Of a DNA stretch of 64,000 nucleotides, positions 60,028 to 64,000 are shown one piece after another (positions within the stretch are counted from its first letter, which is position 1; each line of letters starts with the position of its first letter). Made by a program: the position numbers and the translations under genes. The DNA comes from Citrobacter freundii. GTDB lineage: Bacteria; Bacteroidota; Bacteroidia; Chitinophagales; Chitinophagaceae. The DNA lies in assembly GCA_003243445.1 (NCBI GenBank), contig QFQQ01000019.1, forward strand, positions 26,536-90,535. The letters run 5' to 3'. The notes beneath the pieces were generated by a model. The model was not told where the DNA came from and did no database searches. It worked only from the letters and a program-made list of their open reading frames with translations.

Positions 60028-61115
60028 CAGGCATCCATCACCTTCTTCTGATGATTAATGCTCTCCATATGCACTGCATCGAAATACTTCGTAATAAACT
60101 CCTTGCTCAGACCGGTCTTCTCACCTTTTGCAAATGCTTTCTCAATGATCTCGTTCCAGCGGTTTGTCTGCAGGATCGTGATATTGTTATCTTTTTTATA
60201 CTGGCCGATCTTCTCCGCGATCTTCATACGCTGGCTGAGGATCTGCATCAGTTCGTCGTCGAGGTGATTGATCTGCTGACGGAGTTTTTCCAGTGCGGCA
60301 TGATATTCAGCGGATGCAACATCTTCTTTTCTCCAGATGATCGTTTCGAGCATTTCCTTCAACCGCTCAGGTGTTACCTGTTGCTTGGCATCGCTCCAGG
60401 CGTTGTCAGGATCGATATGGCTTTCGATCATCAGACCGTCATAGTCAAGATCGATCGCGCGCTGCATTACATCCAGCAGGATATCACGGCGGCCGCAGAT
60501 ATGTGAAGGGTCATTGATGATCGGCATATTCGGATGCTTCAGTTTCATCTCGATCGCAAGGTGCCACATCGGTGCATTTCTGTATTCCGTATTGCCATAA
60601 GAAGAAAATCCGCGATGGATCAGTCCGATATCTTTTACACCAGCGCGAGCAATACGTTCTACCGCTCCGGCCCACAATTCAAGATCAGGGTTGATCGGGT
60701 TCTTTATTAAAACAGGAACATTCACGCCTCTTAATGCGTCAGCCACTTCCTGTACACTGAAAGGGTTCACCGTTGTACGTGCGCCAACCCAGAGAACATC
60801 CACATCAAATGTCAGCGCATCTTCCACTTGTTTACCCGTTGCTACTTCCACTGTTGTTGGCAGGCCGGTCAGTTTTTTTGCCTGTTGCAACCATGGCAAA
60901 CCTTTCGCACCGATCCCTTCAAACATACCGGGTTTTGTACGTGGTTTCCAGATGCCCGCGCGGAGCATATTGATCTTTCCTGTTGCTGCCAGGCGTTGTG
61001 CCGTGGCAATCACCTGCTCTTCCGTTTCAGCGCTGCATGGTCCACTGATGATCAGCGGTCTTTTTTTCCAGGCCTGCTGCACGGCTTCCGTTGTTGTTTG
61101 TTCTGCTGTTTGCAT
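60027..61115 (-). CDS. aroF: Bifunctional DAHP synthase / chorismate mutase
   Basis: 362 residues. The DAHP synthase part (1 to about 265) shows ISGPCSAETEEQV, RAGIWKPRTKPGMFEGIG, IHRGFSSYGNTEYRN and DPSHICGRRD; a chorismate mutase (AroQ type) domain follows (LRQQINHLDDELMQILSQRM KIAEKIG, about 275-360). It condenses PEP with erythrose-4-phosphate and also converts chorismate to prephenate. The CM domain probably gives feedback control by prephenate. It is between the thioredoxin-like gene and aroB. Confidence 0.96.
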   Translation of the reverse strand: MQTAEQTTTEAVQQAWKKRPLIISGPCSAETEEQVIATAQRLAATGKINMLRAGIWKPRTKPGMFEGIGAKGLPWLQQAKKLTGLPTTVEVATGKQVEDALTFDVDVLWVGARTTVNPFSVQEVADALRGVNVPVLIKNPINPDLELWAGAVERIARAGVKDIGLIHRGFSSYGNTEYRNAPMWHLAIEMKLKHPNMPIINDPSHICGRRDILLDVMQRAIDLDYDGLMIESHIDPDNAWSDAKQQVTPERLKEMLETIIWRKEDVASAEYHAALEKLRQQINHLDDELMQILSQRMKIAEKIGQYKKDNNITILQTNRWNEIIEKAFAKGEKTGLSKEFITKYFDAVHMESINHQKKVMDA

Positions 61116-61135
61116 GATCGTATTGATTTGTAAAG

Positions 61136-61744
61136 TTATTGTTTGTGTGTTGATGACCCGAGTAACTTATCTATATGGGGCTTTGCAATTGTAAACATAT
61201 CACGGCTGAGGTTGGCATCGATCGGACCGCCTGGCCAGAGTTCAGCTATCTTACCCTGCTGATCTACAATGAAGGTTTTGGGATAACCGCTTCCTCCCAT
61301 GATATCGATCACTTTTTCCGCATCCGGCACAATGGCAAAATCCAAACGATACTTTGAAAGAAGTTCCGTTTTCATCCATTCAAGTTTTTCAGGGACCAGG
61401 CAAAGAAATATAAGCCCTTTGTCTTTGTATTCTGCAACCAGCCTGTTCAAGGCAGGAATGTTTTCATAACATGGATGACAATAGATTGAAAAGAAATCCA
61501 GTATCAGTATTTTCCCTTTGATTGTATTGCTGTCAATGACCTGTCCGTCCATTGTCTTTACTGCAAACCCCGGCAATTGTTTTCCTTTTATGCAATCATG
61601 CCATTCATAAAAAGGATCCTTGCCGATTTCCAGCAGCGAATCCATTTTTAAAAACGTATTGGCCACGCAGGTTTGCAATTCATTCTTCTGCGCCCGCAGG
61701 CACATTGCTGATAAAAGTAAAAAGGCACAAAGCAGGATTTTCAT
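61136..61744 (-). CDS. TlpA-like exported thioredoxin inside the aro operon
   Basis: 202 residues with signal peptide (LLCAFLLLSAMCLRAQ). LILDFFSIYCHPCYENIPAL contains the active site CHPC (about 89-92) in place of the common CGPC, and the cis-Pro lies in GSGYPKTFIVDQQGKI. It follows tyrA by 5 bp and precedes the DAHP synthase gene by 20 bp, so it is cotranscribed with cytoplasmic aromatic enzymes although it is exported. The functional reason is not evident. Confidence 0.92.
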   Translation of the reverse strand: MKILLCAFLLLSAMCLRAQKNELQTCVANTFLKMDSLLEIGKDPFYEWHDCIKGKQLPGFAVKTMDGQVIDSNTIKGKILILDFFSIYCHPCYENIPALNRLVAEYKDKGLIFLCLVPEKLEWMKTELLSKYRLDFAIVPDAEKVIDIMGGSGYPKTFIVDQQGKIAELWPGGPIDANLSRDMFTIAKPHIDKLLGSSTHKQ

Positions 61745-61749
61745 ATTAT

Positions 61750-62598
61750 TTATTTAAGGATCCTCCGGATCTGATTGGCATCTTCTATTAATTGCTTCAA
61801 TGCTGAACCATCTCCCTTCTCAATGCTTTCTTTGAACCGTGTCAGCTGCGCAATATGCTCCGTCAGTACATCCAGCACGTTGTCCTTATTCTGCATAAAG
61901 ATCGGCACCCACATGGCAGGATTGCTCTTCGCCAATCTTACTGTGCTTTCAAAACCCGCACTAGCCAGTTCAAAGATCGCACGGTCCTCTTTTTCCTTTT
62001 CCAATACCGTATTCGCCAGCGCAAATGAGGTGATGTGTGAAATATGGCTTACATAAGCCGCATGCAGATCATGCGCTCGGGCTTCCATTTCCAGCAGGTG
62101 CATGCCTATCTTTTTATACATTGCCTTTGTCCACTCAAGCGCATCTTTATCACTGTCCTGCGGATTGCAGATAATGACGGCTTTATTTTCATAGGCGCCA
62201 CGCACCGCTGCCTGTGGACCGCTGTACTCGGTACCCCACATGGGATGCGTGGCTACATATCTCCCCCTTTTGGGATGCTCTTTTAAACTGTTGATCAATT
62301 GTGCTTTGGTAGACCCCAGATCGATCACGATCTGCTGATCGATCTTATCCATGATCGCCGGTAACATCGATACGAGTTTATCAACCGGTATTGCCAGCAC
62401 CACCACTTCTGCTGCCGCAATGGCTTCATCCACCGGCAACACTTCATCCACCAGCTCCAGTTCCATCGCTTTCGCAAGGTGATCCTCGTTCACATCCACA
62501 CCGATCAGCCGCGATGAGATCTTCTTCTCATGCAGCCTGATCGCCAGCGAACCACCGATCAGCCCTACTCCTATGATTGCAACTCTTTTCCGTTCCAT
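61750..62598 (-). CDS. tyrA: Prephenate dehydrogenase
   Basis: 282 residues. VAIIGVGLIGGSLAIRLHEK is the NAD(P) Rossmann loop; IDLGSTKAQLI, THPMWGTEYSGPQAA and HDLHAAYVSHISHITSFALA carry the catalytic His residues of the TyrA fold. No ACT domain is present, so tyrosine control by that route is unlikely. It converts prephenate to 4-hydroxyphenylpyruvate. Followed by the thioredoxin-like gene after 5 bp. Confidence 0.95.
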   Translation of the reverse strand: MERKRVAIIGVGLIGGSLAIRLHEKKISSRLIGVDVNEDHLAKAMELELVDEVLPVDEAIAAAEVVVLAIPVDKLVSMLPAIMDKIDQQIVIDLGSTKAQLINSLKEHPKRGRYVATHPMWGTEYSGPQAAVRGAYENKAVIICNPQDSDKDALEWTKAMYKKIGMHLLEMEARAHDLHAAYVSHISHITSFALANTVLEKEKEDRAIFELASAGFESTVRLAKSNPAMWVPIFMQNKDNVLDVLTEHIAQLTRFKESIEKGDGSALKQLIEDANQIRRILK

Positions 62599-62697
62599 GG
62601 TTTTCAGTAGTTTGATAGTTTAACTATTTTAAAGCTTGATGTCCTGGTTATTTAAAATGATTTCTTCAAAGTGAACAACTTTCAAACACCAAAACCT

Positions 62698-63855
62698 TTA
62701 AACGTTTAAACTTTTGATCCTTTCCAGAGACTCCTCGAACCGAGACACCGGTGCGCAAAGACTCACACGGATGTATTTATCACCGGCAGATCCAAAGATG
62801 CCACCAGGGGTTAAAAATACATTGGCTTTGTATAAAACTTCATCGCTTAATTCGAACCCTGTTTTAAATGCTTCCGGGATCCTGGCCCATACAAACATGC
62901 CGGCCTGGTCTCTTGAATAGATACAGTTTAATGTATCCAGCAATTCAAAAACCTTTTCCCTTCTTTCGCGATAGATCGCATTCACTTCATCCTGCCACTC
63001 CTTGCCTAAAGTTAACGCCTTTGCAGCTGCCAGCTGAAGGGGAAGGAACATACCACTGTCCATATTGCTTTTAAAACGCAGCACTTCTTCAATTCTTTCC
63101 TTTGCTCCGCATAATACGCCCACGCGCCAGCCGGCCATATTATGTGATTTGCTGAGTGAGTTCAATTCAAGCACCACGTCCTTTGCGCCATCAACGGACA
63201 GCAAGCTCACCGGGTTTTCATTCAGGATAAAACTGTACGGATTATCGTGAACGATCAGTATATCATGTTTCTTCCCAAACGCAACCAGTTCTTCAAATAG
63301 TTCTTTTGTTGGCAACTGGCCGGTTGGCATTTGCGGATAATTCACAAACATCAGCTTTACCTTATCCAGCTTCTTTTTTTCCAGCTTTCTGAAATCCGGT
63401 GCGTAATGATTTTTCTCTTTCAATTCATACTCCACGCATTTACCACCAGCCAGTTTCACCGCACTGCGATAAGTTGGATAACCGGGATTCGGCACCAGCA
63501 CTTCATCTTTCTTATCCAGGTAAGTCATGCAGATATGCATGATCCCTTCTTTGCTACCGATCAACGGCAGGATCTCCGTATCAGGGTTCAATTCTACACC
63601 ATACCAGTTCCGGTACCATTCCGCAAACGCTTTACGCAATACCGGCGAACCTTTATAAGATTGATATGCGTGTGTAGTTGTCTTTGCTGCCTCCTCCTGC
63701 AGGGTCCTGATCACATCCGGATGCGGAGGAAGATCAGGACTTCCGATACCAAGATTGATGATCTGTTTCCCTTGCTTATTCAACTCATCTATCTCACGAA
63801 GCTTCTGAGAGAAATAATATTCGCCGATACCTTCAAGTCGTTTTGCTGTTTTCAT
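62698..63855 (-). CDS. Class I/II PLP aminotransferase of the aromatic operon
   Basis: 385 residues. LGIGSPDLPPHPDVIRTLQE, AYQSYKGSPVLRKAFAEWY, PNPGYPTYRSAV and ELNSLSKSHNMAGWRVG (PLP Lys about 237), then the arginine in YIRVSLCAPVSRFEE. It resembles LL-diaminopimelate/aspartate-type aminotransferases; in this operon it probably converts phenylpyruvate and 4-hydroxyphenylpyruvate to Phe and Tyr (inference). A prephenate dehydratase gene is expected upstream but lies outside the window. Confidence 0.94.
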   Translation of the reverse strand: MKTAKRLEGIGEYYFSQKLREIDELNKQGKQIINLGIGSPDLPPHPDVIRTLQEEAAKTTTHAYQSYKGSPVLRKAFAEWYRNWYGVELNPDTEILPLIGSKEGIMHICMTYLDKKDEVLVPNPGYPTYRSAVKLAGGKCVEYELKEKNHYAPDFRKLEKKKLDKVKLMFVNYPQMPTGQLPTKELFEELVAFGKKHDILIVHDNPYSFILNENPVSLLSVDGAKDVVLELNSLSKSHNMAGWRVGVLCGAKERIEEVLRFKSNMDSGMFLPLQLAAAKALTLGKEWQDEVNAIYRERREKVFELLDTLNCIYSRDQAGMFVWARIPEAFKTGFELSDEVLYKANVFLTPGGIFGSAGDKYIRVSLCAPVSRFEESLERIKSLNV

Positions 63856-63858
63856 GTT

Positions 63859-64000
63859 TCAAATTCAAAGTAAAAATTCAAAAGTAAAAAGTAAAAAAAG
63901 GGTCGTTTATAAAGGGAGAATAAGAAAATTTTTAAAATAAATTACTTTTTACTTTTTACTTTTTACTTTTTACTTTTTACTTTTTACTTTTTACTTTTTA
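63859..64000. repeat. Type D element with heptamer array at the window edge
   Basis: Left arm 63859-63898 (units AAAAGTA) and right arm from 63942 to the edge (units TTTTTAC, period 7, at least eight copies) form an inverted pair around a GGG-containing loop. The array continues beyond the window. The left arm lies directly upstream of the aminotransferase ATG. Confidence 0.88.

Overview
The window is a chromosomal stretch of a Bacteroidota bacterium, most likely family Chitinophagaceae (inference). Support: promoter -7 elements of the form TAnnTTTG, a SprE/PorW type IX secretion component, an HYC_CC_PP family metal protein, a carboxypeptidase-D-like TonB receptor, a CzcA-type RND pump fused to a TolC-like domain, a fused DAHP synthase/chorismate mutase, and an aro operon. 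No rRNA, tRNA, CRISPR array, transposase or integrase was seen.

Layout. 1-1871: end of a class I glutamine amidotransferase, an ATP-grasp-like protein and a cupin. 2331-4595: tex. 4809-13483: heavy-metal efflux (adaptor, RND-TolC fusion, small membrane protein) and a TonB receptor under a 40-bp operator-like palindrome. 13666-16442: DUF418 membrane protein, an unknown protein, a LytTR-only protein. 16718-25287: AT-rich accessory region with a KilA-N pseudogene carrying one amber codon, a lipoprotein, a DUF262 + HEPN pair, an XRE regulator, a damaged LytTR gene, a RadC-like gene with two 3'-end remnants, an HTH/AbiEii toxin-antitoxin pair and a PIG-L deacetylase. 25807-28525: S41 peptidase and a membrane-bound AraC regulator. 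28869-35075: a metal (probably copper) handling cluster with four CxxC metal-binding proteins, one of them an AraC regulator. 35375-45328: porin, purine nucleoside phosphorylase, sucC, bestrophin, GNAT, a beta-barrel, and an overlapping SprT / membrane protein / AtpZ / bactofilin / membrane-stub cluster. 45544-55823: SprE/PorW, PBP1A, OmpA with calcium-type repeats, L,D-transpeptidase and VanX-like dipeptidase, a cell-envelope block. 55820-63855: thiamine-binding-like protein, DUF952, then aroC-aroA-aroB-DAHP synthase/chorismate mutase-thioredoxin-tyrA-aminotransferase, all on the minus strand.

The most striking feature is not a gene. Most larger intergenic gaps hold an inverted-repeat element whose arms are made of degenerate short direct repeats (about 7-10 bp). 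At least seven sequence types share this architecture. Four copies of one type (near 2.0, 11.0, 28.7 and 31.2 kb) have arms up to 34 bp perfect, and base changes between copies are matched in the opposite arm. Another type (2196-2327 and 25637-25770) shows the same compensatory change. Elements are nested at 1880-2327, and two copies carry the same flanking sequence on opposite sides, as if the interior had inverted.

The second signal is the accessory region: the 3' end of a radC-like gene recurs after the TA pair and after the PIG-L gene, as expected if cargo repeatedly entered or replaced DNA at a radC-like target. The third is the DUF262 + HEPN pair with overlapping frames, a plausible defence module.
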